A DNA stretch of 27,713 nucleotides, from contig CALSCQ010001992.1 in assembly GCA_943704525.1 (NCBI GenBank), forward strand, positions 1-27,713. The letters run 5' to 3'. Position 1 is the stretch's first letter; each line of letters begins with the position of its first letter. Origin of the DNA: Pigoraptor vietnamica. Its lineage: Eukaryota > Opisthokonta > Filasterea. Below, piece after piece: positions 10,301-27,710 of this stretch. Position numbers and translations under genes: made by a program. The notes below the pieces were generated by a model, which had not been told where the DNA came from, did no database searches, and worked only from the letters and a program-made list of their open reading frames with translations.

Positions 10301-11687
10301 GGCATGAAACGCCGTCATGCCGGTCGCAGTCACGGCGTGCTGCGGTGTTGCCGGCTCCGGCGCACGCGCGGGCGCGGCCGCGGGCGTGTACTTGGGCGGG
10401 TCATTCACCACACCCGCAATGGAAGCGCGCGCATCGTCCGAAAGGCGACGCGAAGAGCCCGAGCTGCTGCTGGCGATGTCCATCGGCTTTGGCGCGGACG
10501 AATGCGACGCTTTGTCGGCATCCGACCCACGCCGCTCCCACATTTTGGCCGCCGCGAGTACCGACGGGGCCCCCGAGGGCGTTTCGCTCGACGCGGCACT
10601 TGAAGCGGGTGCCGAAGCTGCGGCTGTCCCCAATGAGATGGCCGAAGCGGTGGATGACGTGGACGAGGGCTCGGGGAACGTGACGAAGATTGTCGGGAAT
10701 ATGCCCTTGCGTCCGTTGGCTTCGCCCTCGGACCAGTCGACGTCCAACTGCGGGACAGGAGAACCGCAAAGAGGCCTCAGTTGCATGCGCGAGTGCCAAG
10801 CGCATGTTATAGGCTCAAAATTCACAGGACACCCCACAGATATACCACCGGCCAACACACACGGCACACTACACACGCTGACGGTCCGCGACACACGCAC
10901 AGAAGAGAAGAGACTACCACACGCTCACAAATAACCACAGCGGACGGTAGGAAACACTTCGCACCTCGCGCAGAACCAATATCTTGTCGCCGGCCTTGAA
11001 GGGCAGGTCCGAATCTTCCGCCGCGTCGAAATCGCAGTTCGCAACCGCAATTCGCCCCTTTGCGACAGGTTCGGTCGCTTTGGGCGTTGGCTCCTCCTTC
11101 TTCGGCGTGGACGAAGGGGCGGCGTCCTTCTTTGCATCCGATGTCTTCGCGCCCGCGCTCTCTTTCGCCTTCGCCTTTTCCCGCTCCTTCTCCTTCTCCT
11201 TCTCAGCCTCCAGGAAGTCGTCCGTGATGTGGTCGGGCAGCGGCACGGTGACGTCCACGCACATCTTCGGAAAAATGCCCGTCTTGCCGCACAGCGTCCC
11301 GCGAAACCAGTTCTCGTCCACGTGGCTCACGAGCGCCACGACATCCCCCTTGAGCAGCGTCAACTCCTTGTCGTCCTCAGCAAAGAAATCGAGGTTTGCG
11401 ACGCCGGACGGCGCGGGGCCCGGACCGCCCGCCGGGGTACTCGACGCAGGCGCACTCGATGCGACCGTCGGCGCTTCCTCTTCCCCCTCGTATGGCGGCG
11501 GCGCGTCGTACGCGACCAGATTGGACGGGAAGATGCCCTCGTAACGGTCCTGCTTGCCCCGACACCAGTCGTCGTCGATGCGGTAAATGTCCGTGATAAC
11601 CTGGTCCTTGAAGAACACGAGGTCGCCGGCCGCCTCGCCCAGAAAGTCGAACAGCGCGCGGCCAGTCACACCCTTGCGAGGTCCCAT
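4359..11687 (-). CDS. Tuba/DNMBP-like Cdc42-type RhoGEF scaffold (SH3x5-DH-BAR-HR1-SH3)
   Basis: Thirteen exons: 11687-10965, 10747-8474, 8351-7938, 7814-7674, 7499-7236, 7083-6943, 6820-6647, 6439-6278, 6086-5913, 5778-5645, 5450-5321, 5189-5030, 4885-4359. They give 1805 aa, and all phases agree. An in-frame TAA 12 nt upstream fixes the start. Domains: SH3 at about 8-62, 95-149, 211-268 (split by intron 1), 379-434 and 437-492; Pro/Ser-rich linker 497-985 with PPPRPPPPGRPPPP-type stretches; DH about 1050-1270 with TEADFLRDL and the hallmark FLIKPVQRVLKYPLLLHQL, so exchange activity is likely; BAR about 1330-1535 (YLIRKRNDKLLDFD); HR1-like coil about 1554-1632; acidic/Ser-Thr linker; final SH3 1735-1793 (ALYDY, WW, VPSNYLEP). 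Human Tuba has SH3x4-DH-BAR-SH3x2. Family role: a membrane-curving scaffold that activates Cdc42 and links endocytosis to actin. It shares a promoter with CYFIP. Confidence 0.9.
5831..5893. repeat. (GT)n and (GTGTGC)n microsatellite in Tuba-like intron 9
   Basis: A short GT run is followed by about seven GTGTGC hexamers, ending 17 bp from the 5' splice site of exon 9 (the intron spans 5779-5912). In the transcript it reads as a CA/CACGCA-rich tract. Alternating purine-pyrimidine sequence of this kind can adopt Z-form. No coding role. Confidence 0.9.
6225..6277 (-). repeat. 26/27-bp tandem duplication abutting the exon 8 splice donor
   Basis: Copies 6225-6250 and 6251-6277 share ATTCGAAC and GGCCACCACACGCAC. 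The copy next to the exon contains the real 5' splice site (GTGCGTGTGG at 6277 reading leftward). The second copy therefore presents an identical GTGCGTGTGG donor-like sequence 27 nt into the intron. Use of that site would insert nine codons' worth of sequence. Confidence 0.85.
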
Positions 11688-12077
11688 CTTCGCTGTTTAA
11701 GGCGGGGGCGGACGAAACAAATCGCCTTCAACCCCCTTCGCGGCGCGCGCGCCGCCCGTGCACTCACGTCGCCATAACACGCGAAGTGCAGCCAACAAAC
11801 AGAGATGGGGACGACTCGGGCCGACGCAGCGGCCGAGGAGGAGGAATGCGAACCGGAGGGAAAATGGATGGGGATGCAACCCACAAAACCAATTACTCGC
11901 ACTTGGGGTTACGCGTGTCAGTGAGTGTACATGAAAGCGTGCATGCGTGTGAGTACTCCCGTGCGCGTGCAAACGAATGCGCTGTGTGCGACGAGAAAGC
12001 GCTTCCACTGTCTCGCCCAAACGCACCGTCATCCTTCAGTTCAAGAGCGCGGCCACACAAAACCGGCTTTCCACAAT

Positions 12078-12093
12078 CACGTGATATCACGTG
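12078..12093. promoter_or_regulatory. Palindromic double E-box, copy 1
   Basis: CACGTGATATCACGTG is a perfect 16-bp palindrome made of two CACGTG boxes 10 bp apart centre to centre, about one helical turn. CACGTG is the core site of bHLH and bHLH-zip factors (Myc/Max, USF, MITF/TFE, Cbf1). The factor used in this organism is unknown. Confidence 0.7.
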
Positions 12094-12140
12094 CACTGAT
12101 ACCTTCGTAACGCACGCAGAGAGTGAGGGTTATGGTCTGG

Positions 12141-12160
12141 TCACGTGATATATCACGTGA
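12141..12160. promoter_or_regulatory. Palindromic double E-box, copy 2
   Basis: TCACGTGATATATCACGTGA is a perfect 20-bp palindrome holding two CACGTG boxes 12 bp apart centre to centre. It lies 64 bp from copy 1 and differs from it by two extra bases in the AT spacer. It sits about 280 bp upstream of the CYFIP start codon. Confidence 0.7.
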
Positions 12161-12441
12161 GGTGTGTTGTTGATGCTTTTTTCGTGTTTTGCCTCGCACG
12201 GTGCACGCAGGCGATTCTCCTCTTTCGCATCTACGGCTTACAACCGTCAGCGCACGCGTTCGTGCGCATCGGTTCGCAGCAGTGTTTTTGTTTTCTTCTT
12301 TCGTACTTTTTTTTTTTGGATTGCTTTCAAAGAAGGCGCGCTTCTGTGGGCGCACCTTTGGGCTGTTTTGCGCAGCCCGCGCGTGCGGCGGTTCTCTTTC
12401 CTCGCATTGCGGCGTGACGCGCGCACGCACACGCGGCGAAA

Positions 12442-20539
<8,098 letters not shown>

Positions 20540-20884
20540 GACCACTACTAGCCATCTGATCGAGTGTTGCTGAGACCGTTGTTGTTTGCCAGCAGTTCTT
20601 GGTGGTTTACAGCTGGACTGAAGATTTGCGTGCGCGTGCATACATGAAGATTGAATGAAACTTGCTGAGAGTCTCTGCTGTTGTCCACATTTATCTAATA
20701 TGCTGCACGTCTGTCTGTTGGCCTCTGGGGCAAACTTTTGTTTACTGTGAGTCTGGAGTACTCCGTGTGAGTACGCCGTGAGTCTGCATGACCAGTACCA
20801 CACACTCTCCTCTCGGCCGCTGCTGGGGGAAGTTTTTTATGGCCTTCTAGGACCCAATATATTCATTGACACATTGCATTGCAT
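20540..20884. other. Convergent intergenic region, CYFIP and VPS33 3' ends
   Basis: The 345 bp lie between two stop codons facing each other, so they hold both 3' UTRs and terminators. No AATAAA was seen on either strand; ATTGAATGAAA at 20651-20661 is the closest candidate for CYFIP. GTGAGT occurs three times within 20758-20785, including TGTGAGTC and CGTGAGTC. No gene is visible. Confidence 0.7.
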
Positions 20885-21124
20885 TCACACAAGCAGCTCA
20901 CTGCGAAGTGAGCCTGTCAGTCGGTCCACACAAGTCTCAAGCAGCGACGCTCCATTGCATATCCTTGTCGTGGCAATAATGTAGTCGCGCCCTGGACAAT
21001 AGAATAGAAGAGAATTTTGCTTGAATAGGCACAACAGCCCGCAGCAAACGTACACACAGCGACTGCACACTCACACACACACACACACACGCACACACAC
21101 AGAGGCGCGCGCACACACACAGAG

Positions 21125-21183
<59 letters not shown>

Positions 21184-22065
21184 CACACACACACACACAC
21201 ACCCAACTCACGTCTAACAAAGCCCCCACCTTCATCTTGTTGTGCGAGGAAGCGAATCGCGGCGATTTCCGCAAATGTACAGCCACCAAGGAAGAACACG
21301 AGTGTTACTTTTGGCCCTGCATCCTGTCCGCGAGCGTCGGCGCCGGTGCCTGAGAATGCACAATAACCATCGTTAAAACGTTTGACTCGTCCACACTCAG
21401 TTAACAATCACAAAACGGCGAGTTGGCGTAGCTAAAGTGACAATTCGTGTGCTGAGAGTGTACAACATATGGCACTCACGCTTTGGCTGCACCCCAGGCG
21501 GAAGGGGCTGCAACTCCTCGAACGTGGGCCCCGGCAAAAGTTTTAGCACATCGTCCATTCCTCGCCACGCCGTGCGGTTGAGATTCTCGAGCAGGCGCAC
21601 CGACAAGGGCGCGTAACCAGAGTAAACATATGATATGTCGGTGGGGGCGCGCTCGTCGACGTCGTCGACCACAAGGCGGAATGACTTGCGGATCTGGAAT
21701 GGGCACAACACACCATAATTGTCAATTTTACACCCCGTGAACTCCCACATTGTACGGCACCCATCCTCCAGTGTGACAAAAACTCGACACCACAAATGCT
21801 GTACATAGGACACGAGTGCATTCACAGTTGCCAAACCTGAGCAAACGTGGACCGTCCGTCCTGTCGTCGGAGCATGCCAAGTCGCTCGAGGTTGTTGAGC
21901 GCGGGAAGGTACTCAAAGCCGTACGTCTGGAGAATTTCCTGGCGGAGATAGTCAAGGTTCTTTGGCTTGAGGCCGTTTCCAGCGAGCGACATGAGACAGA
22001 CGAGGCGCAGGACCTGTGTGTGCAACGCGGATTCAGATTTGAGTGTAAATTCAGTCAAAATCAAT

Positions 22066-22123
<58 letters not shown>

Positions 22124-22514
22124 TCGCACGCACGCATGTACGCACGCACTATCACACACAGAACGAGCTGCACAGACGCAAGCCCAACGGCCAAACAGAG
22201 CCAGACGACGTACCTTGAGGATGGGCTCCTGTCGGCCGATGCAGTCCTCGATGTACTCGCTGACGCGGTCGCTGTCCATGCCGCAAATGATCGACTGCTC
22301 GGACTCGAGGAGGCGGTGGAAGACGGGCTCCTTTGTGTGCCGCATGATCACTTCGGCGACGTTCGTGTGGATGCGAAGCGCCTGGTGCTCTTGCTGGATG
22401 CCCCCGAGCTTCTGGATAAAATCCTGCAATTGAAAGGGGCGCCGTGAGATGCAAGGTCAAGCATTGCGAGAAAAATTGAAGGAATGTACGAATCAATAGA
22501 GTATGCGCTGCGTA

Positions 22515-22609
<95 letters not shown>

Positions 22610-24886
22610 GAGAAGAAATGTGTGTGTGTGTGCCTGCGTGCGTTTGTGTGTGTTTGTATGTCTGCATACGTGCGTGACGTAGACTGACGGCATACCTTCA
22701 TTTGGCCGACAGTCTTGACGCCGTGTCGCTCGTCGTACTGCTGCGAAATGTTCTTCGCCTTTTGCGCGAGAAGGGGTCCGACGAGCGTGAAGTTGAGGTC
22801 GCGGATCTCAGAGTACACCTTGTCGCCGGAATTGAGGGCGACCTGAAGGACATACCCAGGAATAGCAACATTAGTGAGGTTAAAATGCTAACAAAAACGG
22901 TGAAACCATCATCACATGGCACTCTGGTGCGTGACGGCCAGTTTAAAAACGATACGGGGACCCTCTGGCACGCACAGACGAATGCACAGACGCCGCAGAC
23001 GAATTCGATTGCAACGCAAAACGAGCCGCTGTGACTCCCACCTTGACCTTCTTGTTGTCCTTAGGGGGGTCCTTCGGCTCGAGCATTTCCGGCGGGAGTG
23101 CCACAAAGCCGTGCTCGATCCCAAACACCTCGTCGATAAGCCCCTCGTACGTCAGCTGTGAGCACAGCGGCGTGATGAGGTCCACCTCGCGGTCCAGTAG
23201 GACCTGAGAGAACAAAGAATGGTCAGAAGAGTTGCCAGAAACACGGAAGAGGGCGTTGTGTGTATGTATGTCTGTGTGGTTAGGAAGGGGGGGGGGGGGG
23301 GGAGTATAGGAGTGAGAGTAGCATGAAGGCTGGCACCAAAAGAATGTAACTCTGCACAACACGAAAGGGTCTTTGCACACACCAGCGTGTCGATTTCAGG
23401 CGCCACTGCGTCCGTCATGGGCGCCTCCCGCCGCATTCGCACGAGCATCTCTGCAACTGCCTTGGCACACGAGCCCTGGACGAAGAACCGTTTCAGAAAT
23501 GAGTGAGGAAAAAAGCGCACGCACACCAAAGTGCAGCTCGTTCAAGCACAACCGATAATTTTCTGCACACACCGCATACGTGCTTGAGATGAAAGAAGAG
23601 TGAAGTAAATACACACAGGCACGTACAAGCACGCACACCTTTCCAAATATCTGCGGTATTGTGCCGTACAGCGCCTGCAGCTTCATGATGGCACGCGCGA
23701 CGTAGAACAGACTCGTGCGGTCGCCGTCGAGCGCACACTCCCTGAACGACCCCTCGAGGTCCATAGAGAGGAGGTCGTAATCGTAGGGAAGCAGATCGAG
23801 CTGCATCTCGCCAATCTTGACCTCCCCGAACACCTTCTGCTCCTTGAGGACGGTCTCGCACATCATGGTGCGTCGCGGGACAAAGTAGACGCAGTACTCC
23901 TTCACCTGGCCTTCCTCGCTGTGCGTGCTGCGCGCGCGCGAAGCAGCGTGTCGCAATGGTCAGATGCATTCGAGAATGTGTGCGTAGGACTCGCCAGTTC
24001 GTGACCACGCACGAGCATACGCTTAGCGATTGTGAGCGTGTACGCGTGCATGTGCGAAATCAACGCAAAACACCAGAGAGATCCAACTTCTCCGCGTCTC
24101 CGCGCGCACACCCACCGAATGTGTTCCGCAATGTGCAGCATGAGGTCTGCCTTGGGTCGCGTGACATATATGATAGTTCGCTGGTCGGCGTCGAGACGTC
24201 CAGGGACCAAATAGCACAGCTTCTCTACGCCGTGTTCCTGCGTGCGGGGGCACGCAACAAATTCTCAAGGTGAGTGCCTCCTTCCGAACACATGTATAGT
24301 ATGCCATACGAATATCGGGAACGAGCACTAAGCCCACTTTCGTCAGTTGCGAGGGACGGAGATGTACAGGTGACGACAATGCAGCATGGCAGCTTCCGCG
24401 AACGCACACCTTGAGAAGGCTGTACTCTGCGACGAGGCCGAGTGCGCCCACAAGGCCCTCGTCCAGCACAAGCACCTGCACGATAAGATGCAAGACTGTT
24501 ACGCAATGTGGTGATGAACGTGGATGACCCAACGTAGAAACACCGCACACTAGCACAGCAGCTCACGCACGCATGCAAAAAGTTTACGAGTCCGCAATGT
24601 TACATCGCAAGCACCTTGTCGCCCGACAACACGCACAGCACACCACATCAGCTTACACACGCATGCAAAGGTTCATGAGATTATGTCACATCGCACGCAC
24701 TTTGCCGCCCGACCCAGCCTCGTCAACGCATCGCAGCACATCGCGACGTGCGACTTCGCGCACAGTCGAGAGATTGACCGTGCCATTGCCCAGATACGCA
24801 TACGAGGGCGGCTTGGGCGCCTGCGAAGCGGCTGGAGCTTGAGGGCCCAACGCGCGGCCCGCTGCCGGGCCCGCACCGGCGCTCAT
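20885..24886 (-). CDS. VPS33A: VPS33 (VPS33A-type) Sec1/Munc18 subunit of HOPS/CORVET
   Basis: Twelve exons: 24886-24701, 24475-24410, 24237-24116, 23927-23639, 23475-23383, 23203-23042, 22842-22696, 22423-22214, 22013-21837, 21693-21480, 21316-21212, 20991-20885. They give 625 aa (human VPS33A about 596); the excess is mainly a 33-residue Ala/Gly/Pro-rich N-terminal extension. VPS33 is the SM protein that templates SNARE pairing for endosome-lysosome fusion. Diagnostic stretches: [130 protein letters not shown]. The [17 protein letters not shown] block favours VPS33A over VPS33B from memory; an alignment with both paralogues would decide. It shares a divergent promoter with the ABCB10-like gene. 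Confidence 0.94.
21072..21203. repeat. (CA)n microsatellite in VPS33 intron 11
   Basis: About 130 bp of nearly pure CA, interrupted by two GAGGCGC-type units near 21101 and 21122 that are themselves a local duplication. It fills the 5' half of the intron (20992-21211), starting only a few bases from the exon 11 donor in transcript sense, where it reads (UG)n. Confidence 0.95.
22066..22122. repeat. (CA)n microsatellite in VPS33 intron 8
   Basis: About 28 pure CA units inside the intron 22014-22213. The transcript reads (UG)n, about 50 nt from the acceptor of exon 9. Confidence 0.95.
22523..22606. repeat. (GA)n microsatellite in VPS33 intron 7
   Basis: About 40 GA units with one AATG interruption near 22547. 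In the transcript this is a long CU tract, so it could act as an extended polypyrimidine tract, although it lies about 100 nt from the acceptor at 22424. Confidence 0.95.
23287..23302. repeat. 16-base G run in VPS33 intron 5
   Basis: An uninterrupted run of 16 G on the + strand, C16 in the transcript. Such a run is unstable in replication and sequencing, so its exact length should be treated as uncertain. Confidence 0.85.
24539..24713 (-). repeat. Tandem duplication across the VPS33 exon 1/intron 1 junction
   Basis: Two adjoining diverged copies, 24539-24627 and 24628-24713, share CACGCATGCAAA, TTACATCGCA/GTCACATCGCA and GCCCGAC. The right copy contains the last 13 nt of exon 1 and its 5' splice site (GGCAAA/GTGCGT on the minus strand). 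The left copy lies wholly in intron 1 and carries the matching pseudo-junction (GACAAG/GTGCTT) 86 nt further on. Use of the second site would shift the reading frame. Confidence 0.8.
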
Positions 24887-25077
24887 CGTCTAAGGATGTT
24901 GTGCGTCGCTCCCAGCAACAATGAACTCTTGTGACGAAGCCAAGTTCCAATGCAAGCACGGTATTTCTCTAGATGTGGAGACAGACGTGCCACGCACGCC
25001 TGTAGGGACGAAGAAGAGTGCCTTGCCTGGGGAGCGCAGTTCAGTCAAGTTGATCTGTGTGTTTTGCACTCGCTGGT

Positions 25078-25099
25078 CACGTGATCCGTCGCGCACGTG
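25078..25099. promoter_or_regulatory. Paired CACGTG boxes
   Basis: Two E-boxes 16 bp apart centre to centre, arranged as an inverted pair at their outer flanks (GGTCACGTG ... CACGTGACC). They sit near the middle of the VPS33/ABCB10-like promoter. They echo the two pairs in the Tuba/CYFIP promoter, but here the spacer is GC-rich rather than ATAT. Confidence 0.65.
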
Positions 25100-25232
25100 A
25101 CCGCGCAGGATGACACACAGAACAATGACGAGGGACTGTTTTAAGCCGTCTTTTCGCGTGTGTTTGTTACTCGTTGGCCTTTCTCCCTCTCTCACTCCGT
25201 ACTAGTGTGTGCGTGCGAGCGGTGTAGCGGCG

Positions 25233-25244
25233 ATGTTTTCGTGA
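25233..25244 (+). other. Possible four-codon uORF
   Basis: ATG-TTT-TCG-TGA encodes Met-Phe-Ser and stops 29 nt before the ABCB10-like start codon. If transcription begins upstream of it, it could lower translation of the main frame. No transcript start is known, so this is only a candidate. Confidence 0.3.
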
Positions 25245-25273
25245 ACAGCGCGCGTATATCCCATCGATCGAAG

Positions 25274-27628
25274 ATGCGGTTGCTTGCACAGCTGTTCGCA
25301 CGTGCTCAGCCCCTGGTGTCCGTGGGGCGCGCGGGGGGGTTCGCCGGAGGACGTTGGGGCGCGTGCACGCTGCTTGGGCATGCGTGGGAAGTGCCGGCGG
25401 GGTCTGCGCAGGTGTGTCTGGACGGCATCACTACACGCGCGGTGTCTTTCTTACTGAGAACATTGCGTATGGCTTTGTGCCTGTAATTGCTGTGTGCATG
25501 TTGTATCTGTTGTATGTGTGTGCACGTTGCATATGTGTGTGCATGTTGCATATGTATGTTGTATATGTGTGTGCATGTTGTATATGTGCATGTGCGCGAA
25601 ATTGTGCGAGACGGTGCATTGTACGCTGCGCGTGTGCCCATGACCCCAATGTTTGCATCATGACCACCGCACAGTGGCGCCTCGCCAAGATCTCTGTGGG
25701 CAATCTGCACACGGGGAGGCCCCTGAGTGCGTTTTCGAGCGGCGCATCATTCTCCTTTCACAATGGGACGTTGCGTGCTGTGAGGATGTCGAATTCGCCG
25801 ACGGTGCTTGGCGTGCGCATCGTGCCCTTCAGGGGCGTGTCCGGTGCGTCCTTATGGGCTGTGCCACTCCTGCCCTTCTCCGTGCCATGGGACACACTCT
25901 CGCTCACCGACTCGCATGCCCCTCTTCTGTGCGGACACCACTCTACTTGCGCCGATATCTATGTGCATTTGCGACGTATGTGTGTGGGCCCATACATCCC
26001 GTCTGATACTGTGCCAGCAACTGATCCCCCCCCCCCTTTTCCCTTTTTGAATCACACCACAGCAAAAGCACCAAAGCCGGAGGTGAAAATGGCTCCGCCG
26101 AAAGCGTCCGAGTTGCGGCGACTGTTTGCGATGGCGCGCAACGAGCGCGGCCAACTAATCGGTGGGTCCTGCGTTCACACAAGTATACGCGACAAACGTG
26201 AAGGACGGGATGTTGGCGCACGCTCACATGTGTGCTCATATCACCTGTGTGTGGACGCACAGTGGCCGTGGGTCTTCTCCTCGTCTCGTCCGGTGTGACC
26301 ATGGCGGTTCCCTTTGCGATCGGCAAGATGATCGACGTGATATTCGGCGCTGAACACAAGGAAGCCATGCGCGAGCGCCTCATCAACCTCTCCACGATGC
26401 TCGTCGCGGTGTTTGTCGTCGGCGCCGTCGCAAACTACGGGCGAATCGTGCTCATTCAGATGTCCGGTGCGTTGCAATGGACGGCAGCGTGTTCTTTGTG
26501 CCGATGTGGCGTGTGTGCATGGGCGTCAGGTTGTTTTTGTAGTTTTGTGCGAATGTGTCCGTGTTACAAATTCGCGCCGATTGGTTGAGTTGAAGTATAA
26601 TCGCCTTGCTTGTGTGTCTTGCCATGTGTTGTGTCTCTATGTCTCTGTGTGCGTTGCGTGTCTTTGTGACCTTCTACACCCAATTCCTCACATTCGTCTG
26701 ACGGCCACAGGCGAGAAGATTGTGCGGCGTCTGCGACAGACGCTCTATGGCAACGTGCTGCGTCAGGAAATGGCGTTCTTCGACAAGAACCAAAGCGGAG
26801 AGCTCATTAACAGGTGGGGCATTGAAATGCAGCGTCGCGTCGTCCAAAACACATGCGTGGTGTCGCACGTATGTACGTGCGCGCGGTCGAATTCTTGCTG
26901 TATTTCCTTGTACGCACGCGCACTCCCTCGTTTACTCAATGCTCCCCAAATCAAAATGACGCTGTGCTGCGCAGGCTGTCCTCGGACACGGTCGTCGTAG
27001 CCAAGGCGCTGACGGATCACGTGAGCGACGGCCTTCGCAGCATCGCGCATGCGTCTGTGGGCATCGCGATGATGGTGAACATGTCGGGCGAACTCACGCG
27101 TGTCGTCCTCGAGATCGTGCTGCCGACGGTCACGGTGGCGGCGCTCGTTTACGGAAAGTGAGTCGCCACTCGTGCCACTGGATGCAACACCCCGCATTCG
27201 TACCCGTTTGTGACTCCTATGCCCATGCATTCTGCGTGCACAGGTACGTCAAGCAAATATCGCGGCAGGTGCAGGCCGCACTCGCGGACTCGACGCGCGT
27301 GGCTTCCGAGCGGATTACGAACGTCCGCACCGTGCGTGCCTTTGGCCAAGAGGAGCCCGAGAGCAAACGGTACGTGCGTTTCTCCACGGGACAGCCGCCG
27401 CTGTATAATCGTGCGGTCCTGCACTTTTTGTGCCCTGCGTGGGACTGGCGAAGATGTCGGTCACGTGCTTGGTCTTACGTGCCTGCCTCTTCTTCCCTCA
27501 AGTTACAATGCGGCGACAGATGTTGTTTTTGGGCTGGCGCGCAAGGAGGCGCATGCACGGGGCGCATTCCACGGGGCGGTGCGTTCTGTTCTCCGTCGCT
27601 GGTGCATGTTGTATGCACACACACACAT

Positions 27629-27710
<82 letters not shown>

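Larger units (their letters stand above)
11688..12441. promoter_or_regulatory. Divergent promoter between the Tuba-like and CYFIP genes
   Basis: The 754 bp separate the two start codons, which point away from each other, so both promoters and 5' UTRs must fit here. No convincing exon or ORF with protein-family resemblance was found. The notable content is two CACGTG pairs (12078-12093 and 12141-12160). Closer to CYFIP there is a T-rich stretch (12286-12320). No clear TATA box was identified on either side. Untranslated 5' exons cannot be excluded. Confidence 0.75.
24887..25273. promoter_or_regulatory. Divergent promoter between VPS33 and the ABCB10-like gene
   Basis: The 387 bp separate two start codons pointing apart. 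The region contains a pair of CACGTG boxes (25078-25083 and 25094-25099, 16 bp apart), the first reading GTCACGTGATC and the second GCACGTGACC. Both resemble the mammalian CLEAR consensus GTCACGTGAC bound by TFEB-type factors on lysosomal genes, which would fit VPS33 but is inference. No further gene was found. Confidence 0.75.

Noticed and set aside
8805-10683. Long open frames on the + strand opposite the proline-rich and SH3 exon of the Tuba-like gene (for example 8805-9701 and 9544-10683)
   Set aside because: They are Gly/Ala/Arg-rich shadows of a GC-rich, low-complexity coding exon. They show no domain and no splice partners, and the minus-strand frame has clear SH3 domains.
21021-22667. 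Open frames made of His-Thr, Cys-Val or Ser-Leu repeats
   Set aside because: These are translations of (CA)n and (GA)n microsatellites in VPS33 introns, not proteins.
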